DNA from: Pelosinus sp. UFO1
Lineage (GTDB): Bacteria > Bacillota > Negativicutes > DSM-13327
Direction: 5' to 3'
DNA: 64,000 bases
Assembly: GCF_000725345.1 (NCBI RefSeq)
Contig: NZ_CP008852.1
Coordinates: 672,001-736,000 of the forward strand
Shown: positions 48,121 to 55,696 of the stretch, in pieces
Layout of the letters: the number at the start of each line of letters is the position of its first letter
Position numbering within the stretch: position 1 is the stretch's first letter
Position numbers and translations under genes: made by a program
The notes under the pieces: generated by a model
The model's input: only the letters and a program-made list of their open reading frames with translations
Database searches by the model: none
What the model was told of the DNA's origin: nothing

Positions 48121-48192
48121 ATGACGAAGGTTTTACTTGTTGAAGATGAAGTGAATATGGGCTTGGAGTCAAGAAAGTGTTATACTTCCTGA
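48121..48192 (+). pseudogene. N-terminal remnant of a response regulator
   Basis: ATG with GAGGGTGAAG gives MTKVLLVEDEVNMGLESRKC then YTS and TGA. KVLLVEDE is the acidic pocket start of a receiver domain; after about 15 residues the similarity ends. Truncated by deletion. Confidence 0.75.
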
Positions 48193-48280
48193 TGACCTAA
48201 AAAAAGTTTTGCTAGGCGTGAACTTTTTTGGCATGCTCATTGTCTTATAGTATGTAATAGCAAAAAAGGAGGAAAAAATT

Positions 48281-48886
48281 ATGTTCTATGATAACACTCT
48301 ATTATCTATGATTAATGGATTATCTGGGCATTCAGTTTGGATAGATAAAGTCATTATGATGGTTTCAGAGTACGGGCCGGTGGTATTTGGTTTGTACTTG
48401 ATAGGACTATGGTTTAGCGGCAATTCAATAAGTGAGGTCACAGAGAACCGCAAGCGTGCTTTATATGCTTTTTTTGCAGCAATGCTAGCTATGGGAATGA
48501 ACCAGCTAATTAGCCATGTTTGGTATCGTAACCGTCCCTATTTGGATCAACCAGTAAACCGGTTGCTGCAAGGCGCACAAGATGCTTCTTTCCCTAGTGA
48601 CCATGCCGCTGGTGCGTTTTCCATTGCGGGCAGTCTCTTCGGACGCACAGTGGGCAGTAATCTTTTGATGGCCTTTGCTATCCTAGTAGCGTTATCACGG
48701 GTGTATGTGGGGCTGCACTATCCGAGTGATATCCTTGGTGGGATGGCGACCGGCCTTGTCAGTAGTTGGCTGATTGAACGCAATAAAGGACTGCTGGATA
48801 AACCGGTCACATTGCTACTCGCCATATGGACTATTATTGAGACAAAGTTGCACCTGCCTGTTCCGACACGGGCAAATAACCGCTAG
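48281..48886 (+). CDS. PAP2-family phosphatase, BcrC-like undecaprenyl-diphosphatase
   Basis: Membrane phosphatase expected to recycle undecaprenyl pyrophosphate. PAP2 motifs: NRPYLD (C1), FPSDHAAG (C2, 104-111), SRVYVGLHYPSD (C3, 139-150). About five hydrophobic segments, 201 residues. ATG after AAGGAGG. Starts the envelope cluster PAP2-sigma-anti-sigma-polymer-forming-like-DedA. Involvement in bacitracin-type resistance is a family inference. Confidence 0.87.
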   Translation: MFYDNTLLSMINGLSGHSVWIDKVIMMVSEYGPVVFGLYLIGLWFSGNSISEVTENRKRALYAFFAAMLAMGMNQLISHVWYRNRPYLDQPVNRLLQGAQDASFPSDHAAGAFSIAGSLFGRTVGSNLLMAFAILVALSRVYVGLHYPSDILGGMATGLVSSWLIERNKGLLDKPVTLLLAIWTIIETKLHLPVPTRANNR

Positions 48887-48890
48887 TTAG

Positions 48891-49451
48891 GTGATGGATT
48901 TGGACGAACGCATAATAGCATATGTGAGCAAGGCCCGTGCAGGCGATAAAGAAGCTTTCGGCCAGCTGGTAACTGAATTTCAAATGCGGGTCTTTCGCGT
49001 GGCTTATGGTATTGTAGGCCACAGAGAGGATGCTGAAAATATTGCGCAGGATACTTTTGTGAAAGCCTATCGCTCCATAAGCGAATTGAAGGCCGATGTT
49101 ACTTTCTATAGTTGGCTGATGCGTATTGCTGCAAATACCAGTATAAATTATAGAAAAAGTATGCACCGTCAGCAATTTGTTCCAATAGATGAAATTACTG
49201 AACCCATAGACCTTGGGGAAACGCCGGAAGGGGCTATGGAAAGAGTACAAAGCAATGAGCGGGTAGCAGCATTGCTCAACCAGCTGCCACATGAACACCG
49301 GGCAGTATTGGCACTTAGGGAACTTGGCGGTTTTTCTTATGACGAGATAGCAGGGATTCTTGATATTCCCTTAGGAACAGTAAAATCACGCATGAATCAT
49401 GGCCGCGATAAATTACGGCGGCTGGTGAGGAAGGGAGGAACAAAATTGTGA
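48891..49451 (+). CDS. ECF-type RNA polymerase sigma factor
   Basis: 186 residues. Region 2 with FRVAYGIVGHREDAENIAQDTFVKAY and FYSWLMRIAANTSINYRK, region 4 with LNQLPHEHRAVLALRELGGFSYDEIAGIL and GTVKSRMNHGRDKLRR. GTG 48891 or the adjacent ATG 48894; the ribosome site is weak, so translation probably depends on the PAP2 gene 4 bases upstream. Its stop overlaps the anti-sigma start. RpoE/SigW-like group; expected to control the local envelope genes. Confidence 0.92.
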   Translation: MMDLDERIIAYVSKARAGDKEAFGQLVTEFQMRVFRVAYGIVGHREDAENIAQDTFVKAYRSISELKADVTFYSWLMRIAANTSINYRKSMHRQQFVPIDEITEPIDLGETPEGAMERVQSNERVAALLNQLPHEHRAVLALRELGGFSYDEIAGILDIPLGTVKSRMNHGRDKLRRLVRKGGTKL

Positions 49452-49924
49452 ACTGCACTACCTGCTCCGAATTTATTTATGATTATCTGGATAATGATGT
49501 TGATAATCAAACCCGTTGCGAACTAGAAATCCACTTGGCAGAATGTGAAGCTTGTAGGTTAGAGTTGATGGAAGTTAAGGAAGGCATGAATATGTACCAC
49601 AATTGGGGAACAAGTATGGAATTGAGCACTGAGTTTACTGCGGAGGTATTAATACAGCTGGCTGACACGAAAACGGTATCTGCATATCCGATATTTCGAA
49701 TCGTAGGTGTTAGTCTGATCAGTATATTGGCAATGCTTGCTTTCTTTGTTTCGCCTGTTTTGTATTCGCTAGGAACCGTAGCGTTCGATCTATTCGTCAA
49801 TATCCTGCCGTTGCCAGGAATATTTCTTGCTGAGTTTCCTGTGGCGCAAACGACTAGCTTGGCTATTCTGGGCACCATGCTAGCGGGTATGACTTGGGTG
49901 ATGCGGTATGCAATTGAATTGTAG
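49448..49924 (+). CDS. zinc-finger anti-sigma factor
   Basis: 158 residues; GTG start overlapping the sigma stop by 4 bases. N-terminal zinc-binding anti-sigma domain with the HxxxCxxC hallmark (HLAECEAC) and the initial CTTCSEFIYDYLDND. One clear membrane segment near 78-103 and a second near 130-150. Coupled to the sigma gene, thus its likely antagonist at the membrane; the releasing signal is unknown. Confidence 0.9.
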   Translation: MNCTTCSEFIYDYLDNDVDNQTRCELEIHLAECEACRLELMEVKEGMNMYHNWGTSMELSTEFTAEVLIQLADTKTVSAYPIFRIVGVSLISILAMLAFFVSPVLYSLGTVAFDLFVNILPLPGIFLAEFPVAQTTSLAILGTMLAGMTWVMRYAIEL

Positions 49925-49933
49925 GAGGTACGT

Positions 49934-50776
49934 ATGAAGATAAAGAAGTTCGCGATACGCTTAGCTTTTACACTGGGAATGATTTTAATGCTTGCCCTGC
50001 CAGTATGGGCGGCAGCGCCGCTGACGGGTGGTAACATTGTAAATTTTGGCGATACAGAAGTACCAGTAGGCACCACGGTAAAAAATGTTCTTGTTATTGG
50101 CGGCCATGCTACCATTGCTGGCACAATCAGCGATGAAGTTATGGTCATCAACGGCAATTTGACGTTACTGCCATCGGCCTCTGTACGTGACCATGCTATC
50201 GTGCTAGGCGGCAACCTTTTGACGGAAGAGGGTGCCCAAATTGGTAAAGGCGTGTTTCGGATTGGCGGCGACTTTGCTTTTGTCAATATGCTAATGGCTG
50301 CAGGTGTAGTTACTACTGGTTTATGGATAGTCAATGCTATAATTACGGCCATTCTATTAATCTGGCCTGTCATTCTGGCATGGATATGGCGCTCCGGGGT
50401 AGAAGATGTGAGTGCAATGATTCGTGGTAACATTAAACGGACCATTGCCGTCGGTGGGTTAGGGCTTATGACAATGCTTGTTCTGATTGTGATGTTGGCC
50501 ATTAGCATAGTGGGTATACCGGTGGCGGTGTTGGTAATGCTATTAGGTGTAAGCGTGTTTGCCACTGGCATAGGTGGCATGTGCCACGCAATAGGTCATT
50601 ACTTGCCGCTCTTGCCAGAACAGGACAAGATGGGGAGGGTTCGTGTGACCTTTGTCGGAGCTGTTATGACTGCCTTGTTGTATAACGTCCCTGCATTAGG
50701 TTTCTTGGCGCTGTTTATTGTGGCTGCTACGGCTGTTGGCGGTATAATATTGAAAGTTTTTAAGAAAAAATCATGA
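49934..50776 (+). CDS. exported beta-helix (bactofilin-like) plus membrane-domain protein
   Basis: 280 residues: a signal peptide or anchor (1-26, ...LPVWAAA), then a short-repeat beta-strand region (VGTTVKNVLVIGGHATIAGT and ISDEVMVINGNLTLLPSASV), resembling polymer-forming/bactofilin repeats, and then four to five hydrophobic segments. ATG with AGGAGG, 9 bp behind the anti-sigma gene. Likely a target or sensor component of the sigma regulon. Function unknown. A long open frame on the opposite strand is regarded as a shadow. Confidence 0.72.
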   Translation: MKIKKFAIRLAFTLGMILMLALPVWAAAPLTGGNIVNFGDTEVPVGTTVKNVLVIGGHATIAGTISDEVMVINGNLTLLPSASVRDHAIVLGGNLLTEEGAQIGKGVFRIGGDFAFVNMLMAAGVVTTGLWIVNAIITAILLIWPVILAWIWRSGVEDVSAMIRGNIKRTIAVGGLGLMTMLVLIVMLAISIVGIPVAVLVMLLGVSVFATGIGGMCHAIGHYLPLLPEQDKMGRVRVTFVGAVMTALLYNVPALGFLALFIVAATAVGGIILKVFKKKS

Positions 50777-50808
50777 TCATAAATTAAGTATAAATGGAGA
50801 TGAGTGTC

Positions 50809-51408
50809 ATGGAACAATTTTTTCATGTCGTTATAGATTATATTACCCAGTGGGGTTATGCAGCAATTGTTATTGGGATGGCATTGGAAAGCGCCTGTAT
50901 CCCCGTTCCTAGTGAACTTATCTTTGGTTTCGCAGGCTATCTAGTATATCTAGGCCAATTGGATTTTACGATGGCGGTTGTTGCTGGGGTAATCGGCGGC
51001 CTTATAGGCTCAATTATTGCCTATTTGGTGGGTTATTATGGCGGACAACCGTTAGTCGCCAAGTATGGTCGATATTTTTTATTGTCGAAACACAATGTCG
51101 ATATGGCGCAGCGGTGGTTTGATCGTTACGGGATAAAGGCTACTTTTTTCAGTCGGTTACTCCCTGTTGTCCGAACCTTTATTTCCCTTCCGGCTGGGTT
51201 TGCGCAAGTCAATTTTGGCAAATTTGTTATTTACACGTTGTTGGGGTCCATTCCTTGGACAATCGGACTAACTTACGCAGGCATGGTATTAGGCGAGAAC
51301 TGGGAGGCATTAAATGCCATTGGTCACAAGGCGAGTCTAATAGTTGCCGCGGGTCTGATTTTCATTGCTGTCTATTATTATCGGAGAAATCATACCCAAC
51401 CTGTCTGA
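50809..51408 (+). CDS. DedA-family membrane protein
   Basis: 199 residues; ATG 50809 with GGAG 9 bases upstream (an ATG at 50794 is inside that region). Typical DedA features: ESACIPVPSELIFGFAGYLV, the GSIIAYLVGYYGG helix, FFSRLLPVVRTFISLPAGFA with the conserved arginines, and GSIPWTIGLTYAGMVLG. Members act as undecaprenyl-phosphate or phosphatidylethanolamine flippases in other bacteria, which fits a cluster starting with a C55-PP phosphatase. Confidence 0.93.
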   Translation: MEQFFHVVIDYITQWGYAAIVIGMALESACIPVPSELIFGFAGYLVYLGQLDFTMAVVAGVIGGLIGSIIAYLVGYYGGQPLVAKYGRYFLLSKHNVDMAQRWFDRYGIKATFFSRLLPVVRTFISLPAGFAQVNFGKFVIYTLLGSIPWTIGLTYAGMVLGENWEALNAIGHKASLIVAAGLIFIAVYYYRRNHTQPV

Positions 51409-51419
51409 AGTAATATTGG

Positions 51420-51836
51420 ATGCAGGTCGATAGGTCATTATTTAAAAGGACTAAGTGGTACTCGCCTATCAAAGAAAAATTTTTGACGATAGAACAGCGG
51501 TGGCAGGTGCTTTATATTGTAGCAAGCTTGGGCATTAGCGCTTTGATGTTAACGGCTTTTGGCATACTCGCTTGGGAAACCTTATTCCGCAACACAATGG
51601 TACTTTCTGATGATAGCTTTGTTTGGCTCATCCGCTATTTTGCTAATCTTGTCCTAGATAGGATTAGGGATGATTTTGGAGAAAAGAGTGGGGTATTTCT
51701 AAACTATAATAAGACCCATATCCTCAGAGTTCTAGAGGATATGGGTCTTATTATAGTTAGGGCTTTGTTTCATAATATTGAAGTAGTTCGCTTACTGTTA
51801 CGAATTCATAACCGAGAGATCGAAGGCTGTCAATAA
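51420..51836 (+). pseudogene. truncated membrane protein (PAP2-like N-terminus) read into the next gene
   Basis: Starts MQVDRSLFKRTKWYSP and has one hydrophobic helix (VLYIVASLGISALMLTAFGIL) and VLSDDSFVWLIRYFAN, like the N-terminal part of PAP2 phosphatases. From about 51650 the frame is unrelated and runs through the terminator hairpin and over the 3' end of the deacetylase on the other strand. No catalytic motif remains. I regard it as a 3'-truncated gene of the DedA-linked cluster; identity of the intact parent is uncertain. Confidence 0.6.
51704..51756. terminator. bidirectional 22-bp perfect hairpin
   Basis: CTATAATAAGACCCATATCCTC pairs with GAGGATATGGGTCTTATTATAG across a 9-nt loop. 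AT ends serve both directions. It abuts the stop codon of the deacetylase on the minus strand and lies within the truncated frame on the plus strand. Confidence 0.9.
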
Positions 51837-52455
51837 TGAACTCAAGGGCCTCAGGTGTAGATGAGGGGGATATTCCATCATGTAAGAGAATAATACTTCC
51901 TGGCTTAATGTCTTTTAATACCGAATTTACGATGTTACCTACTGGAGGATAACGCCAATCTTGGGTATCAATTGACCAGAGAATTGTGAGATAACCGTTG
52001 TCTCGAGCCAAATTTATGATTTTATCGTTATAAGATCCCCCTGGTGGGCGAAAAAGAGTAGGTTTAGGGGCGACTGTTAAAATTACTTTTTCGGTCTTAT
52101 TTAGTTCCTCTTCCAGTTGACTTTTACGTAGTTTAGTTAAATTAGGATGGCTATAAGTATGAGTACCAACTTCATGGCCGTCCTCAATTTCTTGCTGAAC
52201 AAGCGTAGGAAACCGTTCAACCCGTTCACCTACTACAAAGAAAGTAGCTTTTATGCCTTTTTCTTTCAAAATACCCAAAATTTCAGATGTTGTTGTTTTA
52301 AGAGGGCCATCATCGAATGTTAATGCGACGACCTTTCGAGAAGTAGGCACGTTTTTAATAGTGGGTGTAAGATCTATCAAATGGTCTTCCAATTTCATGC
52401 CAATCCCTATAGCGAGAAAAAAGAAGAGGCCCCATATTCCTTGTGAAAATTTCAT
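51757..52455 (-). CDS. polysaccharide deacetylase (NodB domain), membrane-anchored
   Basis: Removes N-acetyl groups from peptidoglycan or another amino-sugar polymer. ATG 52455 (MKFSQGIWG) has AAGGAG 6 bases upstream. An N-terminal anchor (about 4-21) is followed by the NodB motifs: TFDDGP (Asp-Asp), HTYSHPNL (His-x3-His), FRPPGGSYN, WSIDTQDW and ILLHDG. 232 residues, all catalytic positions present. Minus strand and convergent with the DedA side; not part of either neighbouring operon. Confidence 0.92.
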   Translation of the reverse strand: MKFSQGIWGLFFFLAIGIGMKLEDHLIDLTPTIKNVPTSRKVVALTFDDGPLKTTTSEILGILKEKGIKATFFVVGERVERFPTLVQQEIEDGHEVGTHTYSHPNLTKLRKSQLEEELNKTEKVILTVAPKPTLFRPPGGSYNDKIINLARDNGYLTILWSIDTQDWRYPPVGNIVNSVLKDIKPGSIILLHDGISPSSTPEALEFIIDSLRSLGYEFVTVSELLQYYETKP

Positions 52456-52543
52456 AGCGAACTCCTTATTCAATAATCTAATAGATTATACGTTCAAGTT
52501 TCTGAAATTATTCAGTGTAATAATTTTTGTAATCGACAAGTCT

Positions 52544-52571
52544 ATATAGGGCGCGACGGAAGCAGACGGGG
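52544..52571. repeat. 28-bp GC-rich element, copy 2
   Basis: ATATAGGGCGCGACGGAAGC plus AGACGGGG. It lies in the divergent gap between the deacetylase and the LacI regulator, about 100 bp before the regulator. See copies at 46106 and 61185. Confidence 0.8.
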
Positions 52572-52634
52572 AATGTTGATTTTCTCATTGGAATAATTGG
52601 CGGTGACAGGGAATATGTATTACAGAGGTAAAAC

Positions 52635-52648
52635 TAAAACCGGTTACA
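52635..52648. promoter_or_regulatory. candidate LacI-family operator
   Basis: TAAAACCGGTTACA, a palindrome with the central CG typical for LacI/CcpA-like regulators (AAACCGGTT half-sites), 21 bp before the ATG of the LacI-type gene. Suggests autoregulation and control of the sugar operon. Only one copy seen. Confidence 0.45.
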
Positions 52649-52668
52649 ATGCAAAGGAATGTTGAAAA

Positions 52669-53715
52669 ATGAGTATTAACATATATGATATTGCTAAAAA
52701 GGCAGGTGTCTCATCGGCAACGGTATCAAGGGTTATCAATAATAAACCACATGTGCGTGAAGAGACGAAAAGTAAGATTTTGGATATTATTTCCTCGATG
52801 AATTACACGCCCAATGCTTTAGCCCGTAGGCTTAGTACGGGTAATACCCTGAATATTGGATTTTTGATTCCAGATATTGAAAATCCCTTTTTTTCGCAGC
52901 TTTTGCGTGGATTAACAAATGCTTCTGAACGATATGGTTATAACATTTTTTTATATGGAACAGATGATAGTGTAGAGAAAGAGCATCGTTTTTTTCGTTC
53001 GGTTAAGGCTGAACGTTTAAGTGGTATTATTGTTATTCCTATCGATGCAAATAATACTGAAAGTTGTAAGCGGTTGCTGGAATTTGAGAAGGCGGGCGTT
53101 CCGGTTGTCCTTATCGACCGAGGCCTTAAACATTGTCGTTTAAACAGTGTGTTTTCCGAAGATTTCAACGGTTCTTATGCTGCTGTCGATTGTCTTTTAC
53201 GGGAAGGGCATCGCCAAATTGCCACGATAAAGGGACCAGAGAACTCTCGTCCCGGAAATGAGCGTTGGCTGGGGTATTTAGCGGCCTTAGAAAAATGGGA
53301 TATCAAGCCGGAAAAACGTTATATACGGCAAGGGGATTTTCATGAAGAATTGGCCTATGAGCTTATGCACAGTCTTATGGAGCAATCAGAACCGCCGACT
53401 GCAATTTTTTCATCAAATAATATGACCTCGTTGGGATGTCTTCATTATATTACGGAAAAAGGGATGAAGCTCGGTGAAGATATTTCAATGATTGGATTTG
53501 ACGATATGGAGATTTTAAAATGTGCGAATATTCACTTAAGCGTTGTGGATCGTGACGTATATAGTATGGGATGGAATGCCATTGAGCTTTTAACAAGACG
53601 GTTAGAGGAGCTTCGTAATAAGGATAAAAATGAGACACCGTGCCGGCAAGAAATTTTTTTGCCGACAAAGCTTATCCTTAGGGGGTCGGAGAAATGGAGA
53701 GGATCGAAAAAATGA
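52669..53715 (+). CDS. LacI-family transcriptional regulator of the sugar operon
   Basis: 348 residues. N-terminal HTH YDIAKKAGVSSATVSRVINN with hinge helix ALARRLSTG, then a periplasmic-binding-type effector domain (IGFLIPDIENPFFSQLLRGL; VVLIDRGL; IGFDDME). ATG after GGAATG, weak ribosome site. First gene in the run LacI-SIS-kinase-FucU-transporter-DeoC. Effector is presumably the imported sugar or its phosphate. Confidence 0.93.
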   Translation: MSINIYDIAKKAGVSSATVSRVINNKPHVREETKSKILDIISSMNYTPNALARRLSTGNTLNIGFLIPDIENPFFSQLLRGLTNASERYGYNIFLYGTDDSVEKEHRFFRSVKAERLSGIIVIPIDANNTESCKRLLEFEKAGVPVVLIDRGLKHCRLNSVFSEDFNGSYAAVDCLLREGHRQIATIKGPENSRPGNERWLGYLAALEKWDIKPEKRYIRQGDFHEELAYELMHSLMEQSEPPTAIFSSNNMTSLGCLHYITEKGMKLGEDISMIGFDDMEILKCANIHLSVVDRDVYSMGWNAIELLTRRLEELRNKDKNETPCRQEIFLPTKLILRGSEKWRGSKK

Positions 53716-54272
53716 CTTATCTGGAACTTTACGAACTACTGCTCGAGGAGCATCGGCAAGTATTTGCAGCACAGGATGAAATGCAGTTAGAAAGCATGAT
53801 GAAGATGATTATTAAAGCTGCACGCATTTTTGTAACCGGTTGCGGACGTGAAGGAATTGCAGCCCGCAGTTTTGCGATGCGGCTGATGCATCTGGGAAAG
53901 GAAACCCATTGGCTTTGGGATGATACGACGCCAGGTATGCAGAAAGGAGATTTATTTATTGTAGTTAATGGTTATGGCAAGATAGGTCATATCAATTACC
54001 TTTTTGATCAGGCGGGAAAAACAGGTGTCAGCCGCCTAGTTATCACGGGTGCACCGCTAGAAAGAACGCCGCAAGAAGCTGAATACTCTTTATTTGTCCC
54101 TGCATGTGTCTATAAAGGAAGTGATATGAGGGTAGTGAAATCTGTTCAGCCTATGGGAAATCTTTTCGAGCAGCATTTGTTTCTTCTTTTTGATATTGTT
54201 GTTATGCTGCTAACGGATAAAATGAATTTGACACATGGGCAGATGGAGTCGCGCCATCGTAATATTGAATAA
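53694..54272 (+). CDS. SIS-domain protein related to 6-phospho-3-hexuloisomerase
   Basis: 192 residues, overlapping the LacI gene by 22 bases (ATG 53694; ATG 53712 possible). Fold markers of HxlB/PHI are clear: FVTGCGREGIAARSFAMRLMHLG, DDTTPGMQKGDLFIVVNG, and the C-terminal PMGNLFEQHLFLLFDIVVML. But the usual SGSGET phosphate loop reads NGYGKI (92-97) and GRSG reads GREG (51-54), so the Ser/Thr contacts are gone. No hexulose-phosphate synthase is adjacent. Isomerase activity is doubtful; substrate unknown. Confidence 0.8.
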   Translation: MERIEKMTYLELYELLLEEHRQVFAAQDEMQLESMMKMIIKAARIFVTGCGREGIAARSFAMRLMHLGKETHWLWDDTTPGMQKGDLFIVVNGYGKIGHINYLFDQAGKTGVSRLVITGAPLERTPQEAEYSLFVPACVYKGSDMRVVKSVQPMGNLFEQHLFLLFDIVVMLLTDKMNLTHGQMESRHRNIE

Positions 54273-54289
54273 GGAAGGGAGATTTTTTC

Positions 54290-55216
54290 ATGGGGAAAAA
54301 AGTTGCGGTTTTCGGAAGTTTTGTTGTCGATCTTATGGCACGAGCATCACATCTGCCGAAGCCGGGCGAAACGGTTAAGGGGTCTATATTTAAGATGGGA
54401 GCTGGCGGCAAGGGCTTTAATCAAGGCGTTGCTGCTCATAAATCAGGAGCGGACGTAGCAATGATTACTAAGGTTGGACATGACACGTTTGCAGATGTTG
54501 CGCTAAATGTCATGGATGAGCTGAATTGGAGCAAAGAATACATACTTTATAATCAGGATGTTAGTACAGGTTCTGCAATTATTATGGTGGATGAACAAAC
54601 AAGCCAGAACAAAATCATCATTGTGCCTGGTGCGTGCAGTACGATTACGGCACAAGAGGTTGATGATTTGAGACCGCTACTGAAGGGGTGCGCTTATGTG
54701 CTTTTGCAGTTGGAGGTCAATCAAGATGCAAATGAGCGAGTAGTTGATATTGCAAACGAATGTGGATGCAAGGTAATTTTGAATACAGCTCCTTATCAGT
54801 CGGTCAGGGATGAATTTTTATCAAAGGTCTACATGGTGACACCAAATGAAGTTGAGGCAGAAATGATAACGGGTATACATGTAGAGGGTTTGGATGCAGC
54901 GAAAAGGGCTGCTGAGGTATTTTATGATAAAGGCGTCCAAGTCGTTTTAATAACATTAGGTGAACGGGGGGTGTTCATTTCTGATCATGGGCGTGAGGAA
55001 ATTATCAGTGCATTTAAGGTTGATGCACTCGATACCACGGGTGCAGGGGACGCATTCAATGGTGGCCTCTTGACAGCTTTATCGGAGGGGAAAGACCTTT
55101 GGGAAGCTTCTCGCTTTGCAAGTGCATTGGCAGCGCTTTCTGTTCAGAGAATTGGAACGACTCCAGCGATGCCATCGCGAGAGGAGGTAGAGGTATTTCT
55201 TAAACATCATAAATAG
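54290..55216 (+). CDS. ribokinase-family (PfkB) sugar kinase
   Basis: 308 residues, PfkB fold. First signature GAGGKGFNQGVAAHKSGADV; second signature LDTTGAGDAFNGGLL with catalytic Asp254. It resembles RbsK, but ribose versus deoxyribose or another pentose cannot be decided. ATG after AAGGGAG, 17 bp behind the SIS gene. Would phosphorylate the imported sugar before the DeoC-type aldolase. Confidence 0.88.
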   Translation: MGKKVAVFGSFVVDLMARASHLPKPGETVKGSIFKMGAGGKGFNQGVAAHKSGADVAMITKVGHDTFADVALNVMDELNWSKEYILYNQDVSTGSAIIMVDEQTSQNKIIIVPGACSTITAQEVDDLRPLLKGCAYVLLQLEVNQDANERVVDIANECGCKVILNTAPYQSVRDEFLSKVYMVTPNEVEAEMITGIHVEGLDAAKRAAEVFYDKGVQVVLITLGERGVFISDHGREEIISAFKVDALDTTGAGDAFNGGLLTALSEGKDLWEASRFASALAALSVQRIGTTPAMPSREEVEVFLKHHK

Positions 55217-55231
55217 ATAGGAGGAAGGGGC

Positions 55232-55678
55232 ATGTTAAAGGGGATTCCTAAATGCATTAATCCAGATTTATTGAAAGCATTGGCCGATATGGGACACGGT
55301 GATCAAATTGTAATTGCCGATGACTTTTATCCGGCAGTATCTATGGCGAAAGATGGTATTACAATTAATGCTGACGGTATCGGGGCGGCTGAGATGGTTG
55401 ATTCAGTACTTCAGCTTATGCCGCTTGATGTCGATTATGTAGACCATCCGGTGATGATTATGGACATGATGGATCATTTAAAGGGTAAGATGGAAAGACC
55501 GAAGGTTTGGGATGACTTCATTGCTGCGGTTAAGCGAAATGAGCCTAAGGGAGAAAAGTGTATAGGATTTATCGATCGATTTGATTTTTATGAAAAAGGA
55601 AAAATCGCCTTTGTTACTGTATCCACGGGGGAACGGCAGCCATATGGCTGTATTATATTACAAAAAGGTGTCATGTAA
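55232..55678 (+). CDS. RbsD/FucU-family sugar mutarotase
   Basis: 148 residues. MGHGDQIVIADDFYPA and the C-terminal STGERQPYGCIILQKG are typical of this family, closer to FucU (fucose mutarotase) than to ribose pyranase RbsD. It would interconvert anomers or pyranose/furanose forms for the kinase. ATG with TAGGAGG. Operon position between kinase and binding protein is standard for such clusters. Confidence 0.87.
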   Translation: MLKGIPKCINPDLLKALADMGHGDQIVIADDFYPAVSMAKDGITINADGIGAAEMVDSVLQLMPLDVDYVDHPVMIMDMMDHLKGKMERPKVWDDFIAAVKRNEPKGEKCIGFIDRFDFYEKGKIAFVTVSTGERQPYGCIILQKGVM

Positions 55679-55696
55679 ATTAAGGAGGGGATATTC

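Noticed and set aside
49507-50580. 357-codon open frame on the minus strand across the anti-sigma and polymer-like genes
   Set aside because: The plus strand holds coupled genes with signal peptide, zinc motif and ribosome sites. The minus frame is a Thr/Pro/Ile-rich shadow with no domain and no ribosome site.
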